From Tuberibacillus sp. Marseille-P3662 (GTDB lineage Bacteria > Bacillota > Bacilli > Bacillales > Sporolactobacillaceae), in assembly GCF_900178005.1 (NCBI RefSeq), contig NZ_FXBS01000005.1:248001-312000 (forward strand): a stretch of 64,000 nt of DNA, read 5' to 3'. Below are positions 48,483 through 61,636 of this stretch, piece by piece. The notes beneath the pieces were generated by a model. It was not told the DNA's origin. It searched no databases and worked only from the letters and a program-made list of their open reading frames with translations. Position numbers and translations under genes: made by a program. How positions within the stretch are numbered: position 1 is the first letter of the stretch; every line of letters starts with the position of its first letter.

Positions 48483-49106
48483 GTGAACGTTTTATTTGTT
48501 TGTACGGGAAATACGTGTCGCAGTCCGATGGCTGAACAATTACTCAGACAAAAAGGCCCGGGCCATATCCAGGTTCAATCAGCCGGTATTTATGCGATGA
48601 AAGGTCAATCCGCACATCCCAATGCTGTCAATGCTTTGGCAGACCGTGGAGTGGCTTGCGAGCATAGCTCACGGCCTTTGGATCGTGACTTGACAGACTG
48701 GGCTGACTACATATTGACAATGACTGAGGGCCACAAAATGCAAGTACTGCAGACATTTCCAACCGCACAGAATAAAGTCTTTACGCTAAAGGAATTCGTA
48801 AATGCTGAGACCGCATCAGCCGGTAATTGGGAAGACTTACAAAAGGCTATTGCCGAATATGAAACCAAACGAGCCGAGTGGTTGCATGTATGCCAGAATC
48901 CAGACTTATCTGCTGATGAACGGCAAAAAAAAGAACAACAGATGCATGAGGACTTGCAAGTTAATCTGGATGACATTCATACCCTTGAAAATGCGCAACC
49001 ATCCCTGGACATCAGCGATCCATTTGGTGCTTCCGAGGATGTATATAGTAAGGTGTGTTCGGAAATAGAAGCATTGATCGATCAGTTGTCGTCGAAATTA
49101 CGCTGA
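48483..49106 (+). CDS. ywlE: Protein-arginine phosphatase
   Basis: A 207-residue low-molecular-weight phosphatase. YwlE removes phosphate from phospho-arginine, countering the McsB kinase that marks proteins for ClpCP. The active loop CTGNTCRS is at residues 7-14, with nucleophile Cys7, Arg13 and the Thr11 known to favour phospho-arginine. The general acid is in ISDPFGASEDVY near residue 182. The protein is about 55 residues longer than B. subtilis YwlE because of a charged insertion (about residues 116-170) before the Asp-Pro loop. GTG 48483 follows GGGGTGAT. Confidence 0.88.
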   Translation: MNVLFVCTGNTCRSPMAEQLLRQKGPGHIQVQSAGIYAMKGQSAHPNAVNALADRGVACEHSSRPLDRDLTDWADYILTMTEGHKMQVLQTFPTAQNKVFTLKEFVNAETASAGNWEDLQKAIAEYETKRAEWLHVCQNPDLSADERQKKEQQMHEDLQVNLDDIHTLENAQPSLDISDPFGASEDVYSKVCSEIEALIDQLSSKLR

Positions 49107-49237
49107 TATTTCCGGGGAAATAGTCGAGTGATGTAGAATAATGAAAAAAGATATAATTAATTGACTGAAAATCATTACTTATTGATGTAAAAATGGTAGG
49201 ATTAATATGAAAATGGTTCGAAAGGGAGTTGCTATCA

Positions 49238-50488
49238 ATGGAGCATATCAAAACGCAAGACCCAGAATTATTTGATGCGATTCAAGGCGAACTGACGCGG
49301 CAAAAAAACAACATCGAACTAATCGCTTCTGAAAATTTTGTTAGCCGGGCGGTCTTGGAAGCTGCTGGATCCGTTTTAACAAACAAATACGCCGAAGGTT
49401 ATCCGGGGCGTCGTTACTACGGTGGTTGTGAGTATGTGGATGTGGCCGAAAATTTGGCACGTGATCGGGCCCAACAATTATTTGGTGCGGATCATGTGAA
49501 TGTTCAACCTCATTCCGGTGCCCAAGCAAATATGGCTGTCTATTTTGCTGTTCTAGAACACGGAGACACCGTTTTAGGCATGAATTTATCCCATGGCGGT
49601 CATCTCACTCACGGAAGTCCTGTGAATTTCAGCGGCAAACAATACAATTTTGTTGAGTACGGTGTTGATTCGGAAACAGAGAAAATCAACTATGACGATG
49701 TTCTTGAGAAGGCAAAAGAGCATCGCCCCAAGTTAATTGTTGCTGGGGCTAGTGCTTATCCACGTGATATTAATTTTGCCAAATTTAGAGAGATTGCCGA
49801 TGAAGTCGGTGCGTATCTCATGGTGGACATGGCGCATATTGCCGGACTCATTGCCATGGGTCTCCATTCCGATCCAGTTCCATATGCAGATTTTGTAACA
49901 ACTACGACACATAAAACGTTGCGCGGTCCGCGCGGCGGAATGATTTTATGTAAAGAGGCGTATGGGAAAAAGATTGATAAAGCTGTTTTCCCTGGACTAC
50001 AAGGGGGACCGCTTATGCATGTCATTGCAGCGAAGGCCGTTGCATTTGGTGAAGCGTTAGACCCTTCATTCAAAGATTACTCTCAAAGAATTATTAACAA
50101 TGCGAAAGCCTTTGGTGAACAATTGGAGGCTGAAGGTCTTAACTTAGTTTCCGGTGGAACAGATAATCACCTTGTTCTTATTGATCTGCAAAACCTTTCG
50201 ATCACCGGAAAAGAGGCTGAGAAGGCGTTAGATCGTGTAGGCATTACAACAAATAAAAATACCATTCCTTTCGATCCTGAAGGTCCGTTTGTAACAAGCG
50301 GTTTGCGTATGGGAACGGCAGCGGTCACCTCACGCAATTTTGATGAAGATGCTATGAGAGATGTGGCGACCATTATTGCCTCCGTATTAAAGAATATAAA
50401 TGATGATCAGGCACTTAAAGAAGCTGAGAGCCATGTTCAACAATTAACCAATCAGTTTCCTTTATACGGTGAACTATTGGTGAAGTAA
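49238..50488 (+). CDS. glyA: Serine hydroxymethyltransferase
   Basis: A 416-residue PLP enzyme that converts serine and tetrahydrofolate to glycine and methylene-tetrahydrofolate, the main one-carbon source. The PLP lysine is in [14 protein letters not shown] (about residue 225), and the folate/serine-binding regions [13 protein letters not shown] and [15 protein letters not shown] are typical. ATG 49238 is nine bases after AAAGGGAG. B. subtilis has rpiB and ywlG between ywlE and this gene; both are absent here. A perfect terminator follows. Confidence 0.97.
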   Translation: MEHIKTQDPELFDAIQGELTRQKNNIELIASENFVSRAVLEAAGSVLTNKYAEGYPGRRYYGGCEYVDVAENLARDRAQQLFGADHVNVQPHSGAQANMAVYFAVLEHGDTVLGMNLSHGGHLTHGSPVNFSGKQYNFVEYGVDSETEKINYDDVLEKAKEHRPKLIVAGASAYPRDINFAKFREIADEVGAYLMVDMAHIAGLIAMGLHSDPVPYADFVTTTTHKTLRGPRGGMILCKEAYGKKIDKAVFPGLQGGPLMHVIAAKAVAFGEALDPSFKDYSQRIINNAKAFGEQLEAEGLNLVSGGTDNHLVLIDLQNLSITGKEAEKALDRVGITTNKNTIPFDPEGPFVTSGLRMGTAAVTSRNFDEDAMRDVATIIASVLKNINDDQALKEAESHVQQLTNQFPLYGELLVK

Positions 50489-50500
50489 TATTGACCATTC

Positions 50501-50525
50501 AAAAGACGGCGATGAGCCGTCTTTT
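50501..50525 (+). terminator. Rho-independent terminator after glyA
   Basis: AAAAGACGGC (50501-50510) pairs perfectly with GCCGTCTTTT (50516-50525) around GATGA. Confidence 0.88.
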
Positions 50526-50559
50526 GTTGTGTTGGGATCAACCATTTCTCGAATTGTTG

Positions 50560-50588
50560 TTGAAACGCTTGTTGATTTTCGGTACAAT
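50560..50588 (+). promoter_or_regulatory. SigA promoter of upp
   Basis: TTGAAA (50560-50565) and TACAAT (50583-50588) have a 17-base spacer and lie about 30 bases before the start codon. Confidence 0.75.
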
Positions 50589-50618
50589 ACGTCGGGAAGA
50601 ATCTCTGAGGAGGATTTG

Positions 50619-51248
50619 ATGGCACAAGTAAATGTTTTGGATCACCCATTAATTCAACATAAGCTAACATATATTAGGAAGCAGGATACGGGAACGAAAG
50701 AATTTCGTGAGTTAGTCGATGAAGTGGCCACTCTAATGGCCTTTGAAATTACCCGGCATTTGCCGCTTGAAGAGATAACTGTACAAACACCAGTTGCTGA
50801 TGCAAAATCTTATCAGTTATCGGGAAAAAAATTAGGTGTCGTCCCAATTTTGCGCGCTGGATTGGGTATGGTTGATGGAATATTGAATTTAATTCCCACA
50901 GCCAAAGTCGGTCACGTCGGTCTCTACCGTGACCCTGAGACACTTAGACCTGTAGAATATTATTCAAAAATGCCTTCCGATATTCATGAAAGAGAACTAA
51001 TTGTCGTTGATCCGATGTTAGCGACAGGCGGATCCGCAGCCGCCGCATTAACCCTTTTAAAAGAAAAAGGTGCACAAAATATTAAGTTAATGTGTTTGCT
51101 AGCTGCCCCTGAGGGTGTTAAAGAAGTTCAAGAGTATCATCCGGATATCGACATCTATCTCGGTGCCCTTGATGAAAAATTGGATGATAAAGGCTACATC
51201 ATCCCGGGACTTGGCGATGCTGGTGATCGGTTATTTGGAACTAAATAA
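50619..51248 (+). CDS. upp: Uracil phosphoribosyltransferase
   Basis: A 209-residue enzyme that joins uracil and PRPP to form UMP in pyrimidine salvage. The PRPP loop [15 protein letters not shown] (about residues 127-141), the [15 protein letters not shown] region and the C-terminal uracil-binding [17 protein letters not shown] are all present. ATG 50619 is five bases after GAGGAGG. It has its own promoter and terminator and sits between glyA and the atp operon as in B. subtilis. Confidence 0.97.
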   Translation: MAQVNVLDHPLIQHKLTYIRKQDTGTKEFRELVDEVATLMAFEITRHLPLEEITVQTPVADAKSYQLSGKKLGVVPILRAGLGMVDGILNLIPTAKVGHVGLYRDPETLRPVEYYSKMPSDIHERELIVVDPMLATGGSAAAALTLLKEKGAQNIKLMCLLAAPEGVKEVQEYHPDIDIYLGALDEKLDDKGYIIPGLGDAGDRLFGTK

Positions 51249-51257
51249 ATAGATGGG

Positions 51258-51290
51258 GGGCTCAAGATTAATCTTGGGTCCTTCTTTTTA
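51258..51290 (+). terminator. Terminator after upp
   Basis: The dyad GGGCTCAAGATT/AATCTTGGGTCC (51258-51281) pairs throughout with two G-T pairs and is followed by TTCTTTTT. Confidence 0.8.
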
Positions 51291-51430
51291 TTCTATATCC
51301 CTTTGTCTGTTCTATTACTCTTTGATTTTCAAAAAGACGTCACAAAATCAGGATTCACTGATGTTAAAATTCCAGTAGAATATAAGTACAAGCAATATAG
51401 TTTCACCCTTCAAGGTTCCCGCTTTTTTCG

Positions 51431-51459
51431 TTGACAAGGTGTTACCCGCCTGATACTAT
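51431..51459 (+). promoter_or_regulatory. SigA promoter of the ATP synthase operon
   Basis: A consensus TTGACA (51431-51436) is 17 bases from TACTAT (51454-51459). It is the best promoter in the 480-base gap between upp and the first atp gene. Confidence 0.8.
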
Positions 51460-51730
51460 GTTATAGGATAGGGATGGGCCTTTTATATGCAATACAGGGT
51501 ATATATGGTAATTGTCTTAATTGCCATTAGCGTTGGTTTTCTCCGAATGGAATCATTCTAGCTTTTTCATTTTTCACACTTTTATATATCTACTATTTGT
51601 AAGCGAAAGACTTTCCAGCATTTGAAGTTCTGAAAAAGTGGATATTTGTTGACAACAAGATAGCGCTTTCGTTAAGCTGTATTAAGGTGAGAAATGTGTC
51701 TATTTTTGTCTTCGACAAGGGATGGTGCTA
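51460..51730 (+). other. Long untranslated leader of the atp operon
   Basis: Starting from the promoter above, the message would carry about 260 untranslated bases. It includes another TTGACA at 51649-51654 with a poor -10, and a cre-like AGATAGCGCTTTCG at 51658-51671. No open reading frame or known RNA motif was recognised. Confidence 0.5.
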
Positions 51731-51946
51731 TTGGCTAAACCGAATCAAACGTCTAAAAGAATAGCGATTTTTAGCGGTGCCGGACTTGACTTGGCCATGT
51801 GCATCCTTGTAGGAGTTTATTGTGGACATAAGCTAGATGAATGGTGGGGAACCCATCCTGTTTTTCTCCTTATAGGTCTCCTTCTAGGCATTGTATCCGG
51901 GTTCTATACACTTTATCTCATTCTTAAACCCTACATTGGAGACTGA
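51731..51946 (+). CDS. atpZ: AtpZ-like small membrane protein of the ATP synthase operon
   Basis: A 71-residue protein with two membrane helices (about residues 12-34 and 42-65), of the AtpZ/F0F1-ATPase gene 1 family. It helps ATP synthase function, with a proposed Mg2+/Ca2+ transport role together with AtpI in some bacilli. I choose TTG 51731, nine bases after AAGGG; the in-frame ATG 51722 touches that signal. It is directly followed by atpI. Confidence 0.75.
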   Translation: MAKPNQTSKRIAIFSGAGLDLAMCILVGVYCGHKLDEWWGTHPVFLLIGLLLGIVSGFYTLYLILKPYIGD

Positions 51947-51948
51947 CC

Positions 51949-52332
51949 ATGCACAACAGTTTTACAGTTTTTTTTAAGAAAGTTCTGCTATCCACAATTA
52001 TTTGTATGTTAGTACTTGTTTTATTGTGGAGTTTCCTCCCATATAAAAAAGTGATCCAAGGACTTTTTTTAGGAATAAGTTTTAGTTTAATAAACGCCTT
52101 GATAAGTTATATTAAAGCGGTACAAATTACATCCCGGGCAATAGATAAGGGAAAAAGACCAACGAGATCAAACGGGATGTTGTCAAGATTCACAATTGTT
52201 TTTATAGCTGTTTTTATTACCATTCAATATCAAGATTCTTTTTCACTGTTAGCAGTCGTTATAGGCTTGGTATTTATTCAATTGCTAGCACCGTTAATGG
52301 CTCTATTGGACAGCTTTAAAAGACAGCATTGA
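51949..52332 (+). CDS. atpI: ATP synthase subunit I
   Basis: A 127-residue membrane protein of the ATP synthase I family with four predicted helices. AtpI assists assembly of the c-ring in the membrane. The sequence is poorly conserved, as is usual for this family, and recognition rests on its hydrophobic pattern, size and place as the gene before atpB. GGAG at 51938-51941 precedes ATG 51949, two bases after the atpZ stop. Confidence 0.82.
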   Translation: MHNSFTVFFKKVLLSTIICMLVLVLLWSFLPYKKVIQGLFLGISFSLINALISYIKAVQITSRAIDKGKRPTRSNGMLSRFTIVFIAVFITIQYQDSFSLLAVVIGLVFIQLLAPLMALLDSFKRQH

Positions 52333-52363
52333 ATTAATCTTGTGAAAGGGGTGAAGTGAGTAT

Positions 52364-53128
52364 ATGGGCGAAGAATTTTCTCCCAGAAGTGAATTTCTAG
52401 GGATGACATTTGATTTGCCATTATGCCTAATGATCGTTATTACAGCATTACTGGTATTCCTGTTTATTGTCATCACCACAAAGAATATGACTTCTGGAGT
52501 ACCGAAAGGCAAACAAAACCTGTTTGAATGGGTAGTTGATTTTACTCGAGGTGTGGCCGAGCAATTCATGGAAAAGTCAAATGCAACAAAATTTTTAACC
52601 TTAGCCTTTACGTTGTTGCTGTATATTCTATTTTCCAACTTGTTGGAACTATTTTTCATGATTACACTTGAGTATCATCATACTATGCCTGGCTTGGGAA
52701 TTACCGAAGAGGTTCTTCGCGAGCATAATGGTGAAGTACCGGTAACATGGTGGAAATCACCGACGACCAGCATTAGTGTAACCTTTGCGTTAGCTTTGTC
52801 GGTATTGGTTTATTCACATTATCTCGGTATTAGGCGCAATCCTAAGGAGTATTTTAAAAACTACTTCCAGCCGTACAAACCTGTAGTTATTCTACATTTA
52901 ATGGAAGATTTAATTATTAAGCCGTTAACGCTACCGTTGCGACTTTTTGGTAACATTTTTGCTGGTGAAGTTCTTATTGTCATTTTATTAGAATCCAGCA
53001 TAGCTATATCGACAGTGCCATTGTTCTTATGGCTGGGTTACTCAGTCTTTGTGGCAGGTGTCCAAGCGTATATTTTTATTTCATTGTCATTGGTCTATAT
53101 CGCAGAAAAAGTGGAGCCAGGACACTAG
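52364..53128 (+). CDS. atpB: ATP synthase subunit a
   Basis: A 254-residue F0 membrane subunit that forms the proton half-channels against the c-ring. Five to six helices are present. The essential Arg is in KPLTLPLRLFGNIFAGEVL (about residue 192), and the last helices around GVQAYIFISLSLVYIAE match the family. AAAGGGGTGAAGTG precedes ATG 52364. Only 31 bases separate it from atpI. Confidence 0.95.
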   Translation: MGEEFSPRSEFLGMTFDLPLCLMIVITALLVFLFIVITTKNMTSGVPKGKQNLFEWVVDFTRGVAEQFMEKSNATKFLTLAFTLLLYILFSNLLELFFMITLEYHHTMPGLGITEEVLREHNGEVPVTWWKSPTTSISVTFALALSVLVYSHYLGIRRNPKEYFKNYFQPYKPVVILHLMEDLIIKPLTLPLRLFGNIFAGEVLIVILLESSIAISTVPLFLWLGYSVFVAGVQAYIFISLSLVYIAEKVEPGH

Positions 53129-53145
53129 GAAATGTAATTCTATGA

Positions 53146-53424
<279 letters not shown>

Positions 53425-53518
53425 TTCAACTCTGAAAATCAAAGGTGGGAGGTTTATACTTCTCCCGCCTAACTTTAACAACTGTTGGGTCTCCTAATCA
53501 GCGAAGGGAGTGAAACAT

Positions 53519-54007
53519 GTGGTTCACTTTGAAGTTGGGACTTTCTTGTTCCAAATCATCATATTTTTAATCTTATTATGGCTTGTTTCCAGATTTGCTA
53601 TGAAACCAGCGATGAAGGTTCTTAAAGACCGTCAAGACAATATTGAATCGCAAATAAAAGATGCAGAGAATGACCGGGAAGAAGCGGCTCAGCTTCTGCA
53701 AAAGCAAAAAGAACAATTAGATCAAGCGCGTTCAGATGCCAAAGAAATCATAGATCGTGCTAAGAAGCAGTCTGAAAGTGAAGCACAGCAAATTATTGAT
53801 GATGCTAAAGGCCGTGCGGACCGTATGGTTGAACAAGCCAAAGAAGAAATTGACCGTGAACGAGAGAGAGCTGTTGCTTCTCTTCGCGACGAAGTAGCCG
53901 ATCTTTCCGTTATATTAGCCTCTCGAGTACTTGAAAAAGAAGTTGATGCTAAAGACCATGAGAAAGAGATTGATGCATTTATCCGCGAGGCAGGCGATCG
54001 TATATGA
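53519..54007 (+). CDS. atpF: ATP synthase subunit b
   Basis: A 162-residue peripheral stalk subunit with one N-terminal membrane helix (about residues 6-26) and a long, highly charged coiled coil (about 35-140) that joins F0 to the delta subunit. I choose GTG 53519, eight bases after AGGGAG. The in-frame GTG 53510 overlaps that signal, and an ATG at 53517 is out of frame. The stop overlaps the atpH start by ATGA. Confidence 0.93.
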   Translation: MVHFEVGTFLFQIIIFLILLWLVSRFAMKPAMKVLKDRQDNIESQIKDAENDREEAAQLLQKQKEQLDQARSDAKEIIDRAKKQSESEAQQIIDDAKGRADRMVEQAKEEIDRERERAVASLRDEVADLSVILASRVLEKEVDAKDHEKEIDAFIREAGDRI

Positions 54008-54537
54008 GTGAAGCTGTAGCCAAGCGTTATGCCGAGGCTCTATTTGAAGTGGCTAAAGAGCGCCATTTAATTGACGAATTTGAGTCGCAGCTTAATGTTG
54101 TTAATGAAACGCTGAAGTCAAGTAACGATTTGCAAAAAGTGCTTTCTCATTCTCAGGTCGAAAGTAATAATAAAAAAGACATTATAGAAAAAGTCTTTTC
54201 ACAGGATCTTAGCCAAGAGGTCATTAACTTATTAAAAGTCCTTGTTGATCGTAGGCGTGAAAAAACGATTCACTATTTAATTAATGACTATGTGGATATG
54301 GCTAATGACTATCGTGGGATTGAGGACATGGTTGTTACAACCGCTCAACCTCTAACGGAAGATGAAAAACAAAAATTGGCTGAAGACCTTGGTCAAAAAT
54401 TGGATAAAAAACTCCGGCTAAATGCCAAAGTTGATCAGAATATTATTGGTGGTATCATTGTAAAGATTGGTAACACCGTATTTGATAGTTCATTATCCGG
54501 CAAGTTGAAACGTCTTAAGACGCAGCTTAAAAGCTGA
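54004..54537 (+). CDS. atpH: ATP synthase subunit delta
   Basis: A 177-residue F1 subunit that ties the alpha-beta head to subunit b. An N-terminal six-helix domain (about 1-105; VAKRYAEALFEVAKE is typical) and a C-terminal part ending IIGGIIVKIGNTVFDSSLSG match the OSCP/delta family. It starts in the four-base overlap with atpF, so translation is coupled. Confidence 0.95.
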   Translation: MSEAVAKRYAEALFEVAKERHLIDEFESQLNVVNETLKSSNDLQKVLSHSQVESNNKKDIIEKVFSQDLSQEVINLLKVLVDRRREKTIHYLINDYVDMANDYRGIEDMVVTTAQPLTEDEKQKLAEDLGQKLDKKLRLNAKVDQNIIGGIIVKIGNTVFDSSLSGKLKRLKTQLKS

Positions 54538-56076
<1,539 letters not shown>

Positions 56077-56077
56077 T

Positions 56078-56104
56078 GTGTTAGGCGAGTGCCTAACGCT
56101 TTTT
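56078..56104 (+). terminator. Terminator-like hairpin between atpA and atpG
   Basis: GTGTTAGGC (56078-56086) pairs with GCCTAACGC (56091-56099) over nine base pairs with one T-G pair around GAGT, followed by five T. It lies inside the operon, one base after the atpA stop, so it would attenuate or process the message rather than end it. Confidence 0.7.
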
Positions 56105-56124
56105 GCGGAAGGTGGTGAAGTGTA

Positions 56125-57000
56125 GTGGCATCGTTGCGTGACATTAAAGGAAGAATTTCTTCCACTAAGAATACGAAACAGATTACTCGGGCGATGCAGA
56201 TGGTTTCGGCGTCTAAATTGACGAAAGCACAAAACCAGGCTCAAGCTTATGAACCCTATACCGATAAGCTTCGAGAAGTCGTTGGGAATATCGCATCTGG
56301 CACTCAGTCAGGAAGTGGCGCCAAACATCCAATGTTAAAATCCCGCCCAGTGAAGAAGACTGGTTATTTGATTATAACGGGTCAACGCGGTCTTGCCGGA
56401 GGCTATAATAATAATGTTCTTAAACATTTGGACAGCCTCATTAAAGAACGCCATCGGTCAAATGATGAATTTACAGTATTGTCAATTGGTAAAATTGGTA
56501 CTGCCGCTGTCAAAAAACTAGGTTACCCTATTGCTGAAGAAATAGTAGATGTACCAGATGAACTTAGCTATGATGACATAAAGTCGGTGGCCAAAACGGC
56601 TGTTAATTTATTTATTGATGAAGAGATCGATGAATTATATATGATTTATAATCATTTTGTTAGCCCCATTCAACAAGATTTACGGGATACCAAATTATTG
56701 CCGTTAAATGACATTTTTGAGGACAGTGGCGAAACTCAGAGCGTCACTTACGAATACGAACCATCCGCTGAGGAAGTGTTAGCAACACTTTTACCTCAAT
56801 ATGCAGAGGGCTTGATCTTCGGAGCACTGTTAGATGCAAAGGCAGCTGAACATGCTGCTCGAATGACAGCCATGCGAAGTGCAACTGACAACGCCAATGA
56901 ACTCATTGATGATTTGACACTTAAATATAATCAAGCGCGTCAAGCCGCTATCACCCAAGAAATTAGTGAAATTGTCGGCGGCGTCGCTGCACTAGAATAG
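56125..57000 (+). CDS. atpG: ATP synthase subunit gamma
   Basis: A 291-residue rotor shaft of F1. The N-terminal [20 protein letters not shown] and C-terminal [20 protein letters not shown] helices form the coiled coil that turns inside the alpha-beta hexamer. The start is GTG 56125, nine bases after AAGGTGG. It follows the intra-operon hairpin. Confidence 0.95.
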   Translation: MASLRDIKGRISSTKNTKQITRAMQMVSASKLTKAQNQAQAYEPYTDKLREVVGNIASGTQSGSGAKHPMLKSRPVKKTGYLIITGQRGLAGGYNNNVLKHLDSLIKERHRSNDEFTVLSIGKIGTAAVKKLGYPIAEEIVDVPDELSYDDIKSVAKTAVNLFIDEEIDELYMIYNHFVSPIQQDLRDTKLLPLNDIFEDSGETQSVTYEYEPSAEEVLATLLPQYAEGLIFGALLDAKAAEHAARMTAMRSATDNANELIDDLTLKYNQARQAAITQEISEIVGGVAALE

Positions 57001-57008
57001 TCTTATGA

Positions 57009-58886
<1,878 letters not shown>

Positions 58887-58898
58887 ATCGACTCATAC

Positions 58899-58937
58899 AA
58901 CCCGTTCTACTATCTATATGGTGGAACGGGTTTTTTT
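58899..58937 (+). terminator. Terminator of the atp operon
   Basis: AACCCGTTC (58899-58907) pairs perfectly with GAACGGGTT (58924-58932); the right arm runs into seven T. Confidence 0.9.
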
Positions 58938-59119
58938 ATAGCTTGGCTTAGTTTTTATTTTTGTCATAAAGGGTACGTATACAATTGAATTGAAAGCAAC
59001 ACATGGCAAATATTACAATAATTTTAGGTCGTAGGACTGCTACAAAATATGGTATGATAAAATTTAGCGGTAATTATAATCTGATGCCAAGTGTTGAATT
59101 GAGAAAGGAGTTCTACATA

Positions 59120-59350
59120 GTGTATGGGCTCAATGTCCAATCGGCATTAAATTTAGTGGTGCATCTCATCACGCTTATTTTAACCTGGTGGGCGTTGCAA
59201 AGTTTTAAAATTGATGTATACTTTAAACACCCACAAGGTCCGAAAGCTAAAGTTGCCATGCTGTTTATTGCTATTACAATCAGCTATAACGTTGGCAATT
59301 TTATTCTAAATTATGTCAATTGGTCCCTTAATCTACAAAATTTTATGTAA
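59120..59350 (+). CDS. ywzB: DUF1146 / YwzB small membrane protein
   Basis: A 76-residue protein with two hydrophobic helices (about residues 6-28 and 45-65) of the DUF1146 family, the B. subtilis YwzB group found after atpC. Function unknown. I choose GTG 59120, nine bases after AAAGGAG. A longer in-frame start at 59003 would add 39 residues that the family lacks and that have no ribosome site. The region 58938-59100 has promoter-like AT-rich DNA but no assignable boxes. Confidence 0.82.
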   Translation: MYGLNVQSALNLVVHLITLILTWWALQSFKIDVYFKHPQGPKAKVAMLFIAITISYNVGNFILNYVNWSLNLQNFM

Positions 59351-59461
59351 TGTAAGCAAATGATGAATAACAACTGTCGAACGATGTAGGGTTTTAACTG
59401 AATGTTCCATGTATGACCATTCTCTCCGGGGCAATACTGTAAATAAGGAGAGGATGGAACC

Positions 59462-60211
59462 GTGAAACCCATTAATTATACGATTGCTTTTGTTGTGATA
59501 CTGTTTTTTGGTGCTTATTCAAACTCGATAGCTAATGGAGATGCTGAAACGACCACACAGTTACCAAGGATGGCTGAAGTCTTAAAAGAACACCATGTCG
59601 GCATTGATCATTGGTCTGTCTACGCTAGGCAGAATTTGAAAAGTGTTTCAAATTCTTCAACTTTCAAACAGCAGCTGCAAACATTAAAGAAAAAGCTGCC
59701 GGATTTTGAATGGGATGACGTCAAAGTCAACCAAGCCGGTCAATATGAAGTTGAAGGGCATTCAAAGGTATCTGATCATGTCAGTGAGCAAGTACAATTG
59801 TTTATGTACCCACAGAAAAATCACAAAGCATCGTATGTTATTTATGAGCTTGAAGGACAAACATGGAATGGCAATACGTGGCAAACGTTTTCCCCGACCG
59901 TTGACAGTCGTATCAGCACAATCTTTAAAGAAACAACCGATACAAAACTTTACACAACCATCTCCGGGCAAAAACAGGCGGTATCATCAAAGTTATTGCC
60001 TGCGGCTCAGTCTTATGCTAAAGGACTTCATGCCCGGGTGGTAGAAAAAGTTAAAGAAAAAACATTTGTATCATTGTCTGCATATAATACAGCATGGAAC
60101 CAGTTGATTCGAACCAACGGTCAGAAAATGAACCTGCAGGTCGCACTTAGGACTGTAGGCTCGACCACAACAGTGACCTTAGGCACGCCAATAATTACGT
60201 CTGAATACTAA
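59462..60211 (+). CDS. ywmB: YwmB family protein
   Basis: A 249-residue exported or membrane-anchored protein with a signal-like N-terminus (about residues 5-24), of the YwmB/DUF1779 group that has a TATA-binding-protein-like fold. Its function is unknown. Its place between ywzB and murA1-spoIID matches B. subtilis, which supports the assignment more than any motif. The start is GTG 59462 after AGGAGAGGATGG. Confidence 0.78.
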   Translation: MKPINYTIAFVVILFFGAYSNSIANGDAETTTQLPRMAEVLKEHHVGIDHWSVYARQNLKSVSNSSTFKQQLQTLKKKLPDFEWDDVKVNQAGQYEVEGHSKVSDHVSEQVQLFMYPQKNHKASYVIYELEGQTWNGNTWQTFSPTVDSRISTIFKETTDTKLYTTISGQKQAVSSKLLPAAQSYAKGLHARVVEKVKEKTFVSLSAYNTAWNQLIRTNGQKMNLQVALRTVGSTTTVTLGTPIITSEY

Positions 60212-60218
60212 TAAAAAT

Positions 60219-60265
60219 AAAGGGTTGGGCATGTGAGGTGGCCAAACCGGCTGCAGCCACCCTTT
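60219..60265 (+). other. Alternative hairpins in the murA1 leader
   Basis: GGTGGC (60237-60242) can pair with GCCACC (60256-60261), or AAAGGGT (60219-60225) with ACCCTTT (60259-60265). The right arms overlap by three bases, so the two folds exclude each other. It may be a weak terminator after ywmB or a leader structure. Confidence 0.35.
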
Positions 60266-60303
60266 AAAAGGGAATAACGATAAACGACGCGGAGGGGAAT
60301 ACG

Positions 60304-61632
60304 TTGGAAAATATCATTGTGAGAGGCGGGAGGCGACTCCAAGGAACGGTGCAAGTCGATGGGGCAAAAAACGCTGTGCTTCCTGTCATTGCTGCATCGA
60401 TTTTAGCCAAAAAAGGCGTTAGTAAAATAAATAATGTACCAGCTTTAGCAGATGTTTTTACAATTAAAGAAGTTTTAAAACATCTTAATGCTGATGTGAC
60501 ATACGAGGATAATTCTGTGACTGTAGGCGCCCAGTCCACCTTATCTACAGAAGCACCTTTTGAATATGTAAGGAAAATGAGGGCGTCATTTCTGGTTATG
60601 GGGCCATTATTAGCCCGTGTCGGTCATGCACGCATTGCTCTACCAGGAGGTTGTGCGATCGGTTCACGTCCTATTGATCAACACTTGAAAGGCTTTGAAG
60701 CCATGGGCGCTAAAGTCACGATTGGCAATGGTTTTATTGAAGCTAAAGTGGACGATCGGTTAGAAGGAGCCAGCATTTATTTAGATTTTCCAAGTGTTGG
60801 AGCTACGGAAAACATTATGATGGCGGCTGTTTTGGCTGACGGAGAAACAGTAATTGAAAACTGTGCTTGTGAACCTGAGATCGAAAATTTGGCGGATTAT
60901 TTAAGTGCGATGGGAGCCAAAATTACAGGTGCGGGTTCAGGAACCATACGCATCACAGGTGTTCGTTCGCTCAAGGGTGTCACTCATGACATTATACCTG
61001 ATCGCGTTGAAGCCGGTACGTATATGATAGCAGCAGCTATTACAAAGGGTAACATTCTCATTGAAGGCGCTATTTCAAGGCATTTACGGCCTTTAATTGC
61101 CAAGTTAGAGGAAATGGGTGTTCATATTGAAAGGGAAGGTAATGGATTGCGCGTTAAAGGTCCGGATATACTAAATCCCGTAGATATTAAAACAATGCCG
61201 CATCCAGGTTTTCCAACCGATTTGCAATCGCAAATGATGGCTCTGTTGCTTAAATCTCAAGGAACAGCTGTTATTACGGAAACCGTATTTGAGAATCGCT
61301 TCATGCATGTTGAAGAGTTTCGCCGTATGAATGCCGACATCAAAATCGAGGGAAGATCTGCTATTATTAGCGGCCCTTGTCAGCTGCAAGGCGCAGAAGT
61401 GGCGGCGACCGATTTAAGAGCTGGAGCCGCTTTAGTGATTGCCGGATTAGTTTCTGACGGCACTACACGAGTGACAGAATTAACTCACATTGACCGTGGC
61501 TATGTTAATTTTACCGAAAAGTTTCTTTCGCTGGGTGCCGATATTGAACGTGTTCCCGCCCAAGAGAAACAAGAAGTCGAAACTGTCAAAAGCAAAGTAC
61601 CGAAACTGAATATGAAACCCAAATTTGCCTGA
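60304..61632 (+). CDS. murA1: UDP-N-acetylglucosamine 1-carboxyvinyltransferase 1
   Basis: A 442-residue MurA with the reactive Cys in [15 protein letters not shown] (about residue 117), [14 protein letters not shown] near the start and FPTDLQSQ later. It catalyses the same first committed step of peptidoglycan synthesis as MurA2 at 37675. By its place between ywmB and spoIID it corresponds to the essential B. subtilis MurAA. The start is TTG 60304, seven bases after GGAGGGG. The basic C-terminal tail ([12 protein letters not shown]) is longer than in MurA2. Confidence 0.95.
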   Translation: MENIIVRGGRRLQGTVQVDGAKNAVLPVIAASILAKKGVSKINNVPALADVFTIKEVLKHLNADVTYEDNSVTVGAQSTLSTEAPFEYVRKMRASFLVMGPLLARVGHARIALPGGCAIGSRPIDQHLKGFEAMGAKVTIGNGFIEAKVDDRLEGASIYLDFPSVGATENIMMAAVLADGETVIENCACEPEIENLADYLSAMGAKITGAGSGTIRITGVRSLKGVTHDIIPDRVEAGTYMIAAAITKGNILIEGAISRHLRPLIAKLEEMGVHIEREGNGLRVKGPDILNPVDIKTMPHPGFPTDLQSQMMALLLKSQGTAVITETVFENRFMHVEEFRRMNADIKIEGRSAIISGPCQLQGAEVAATDLRAGAALVIAGLVSDGTTRVTELTHIDRGYVNFTEKFLSLGADIERVPAQEKQEVETVKSKVPKLNMKPKFA

Positions 61633-61636
61633 CAAG

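Noticed and set aside
49205-49222. PurR box before glyA
   Set aside because: The GGTTCG core has two mismatches to the consensus and no paired second box.
49107-49237. Glycine riboswitch before glyA
   Set aside because: The leader is too short and AT-rich, and no matching stem was seen.
59375-59381. Single TGTCGAA 0A box before ywmB
   Set aside because: One seven-base match is expected by chance in a window of this size, and no promoter alignment supports it.
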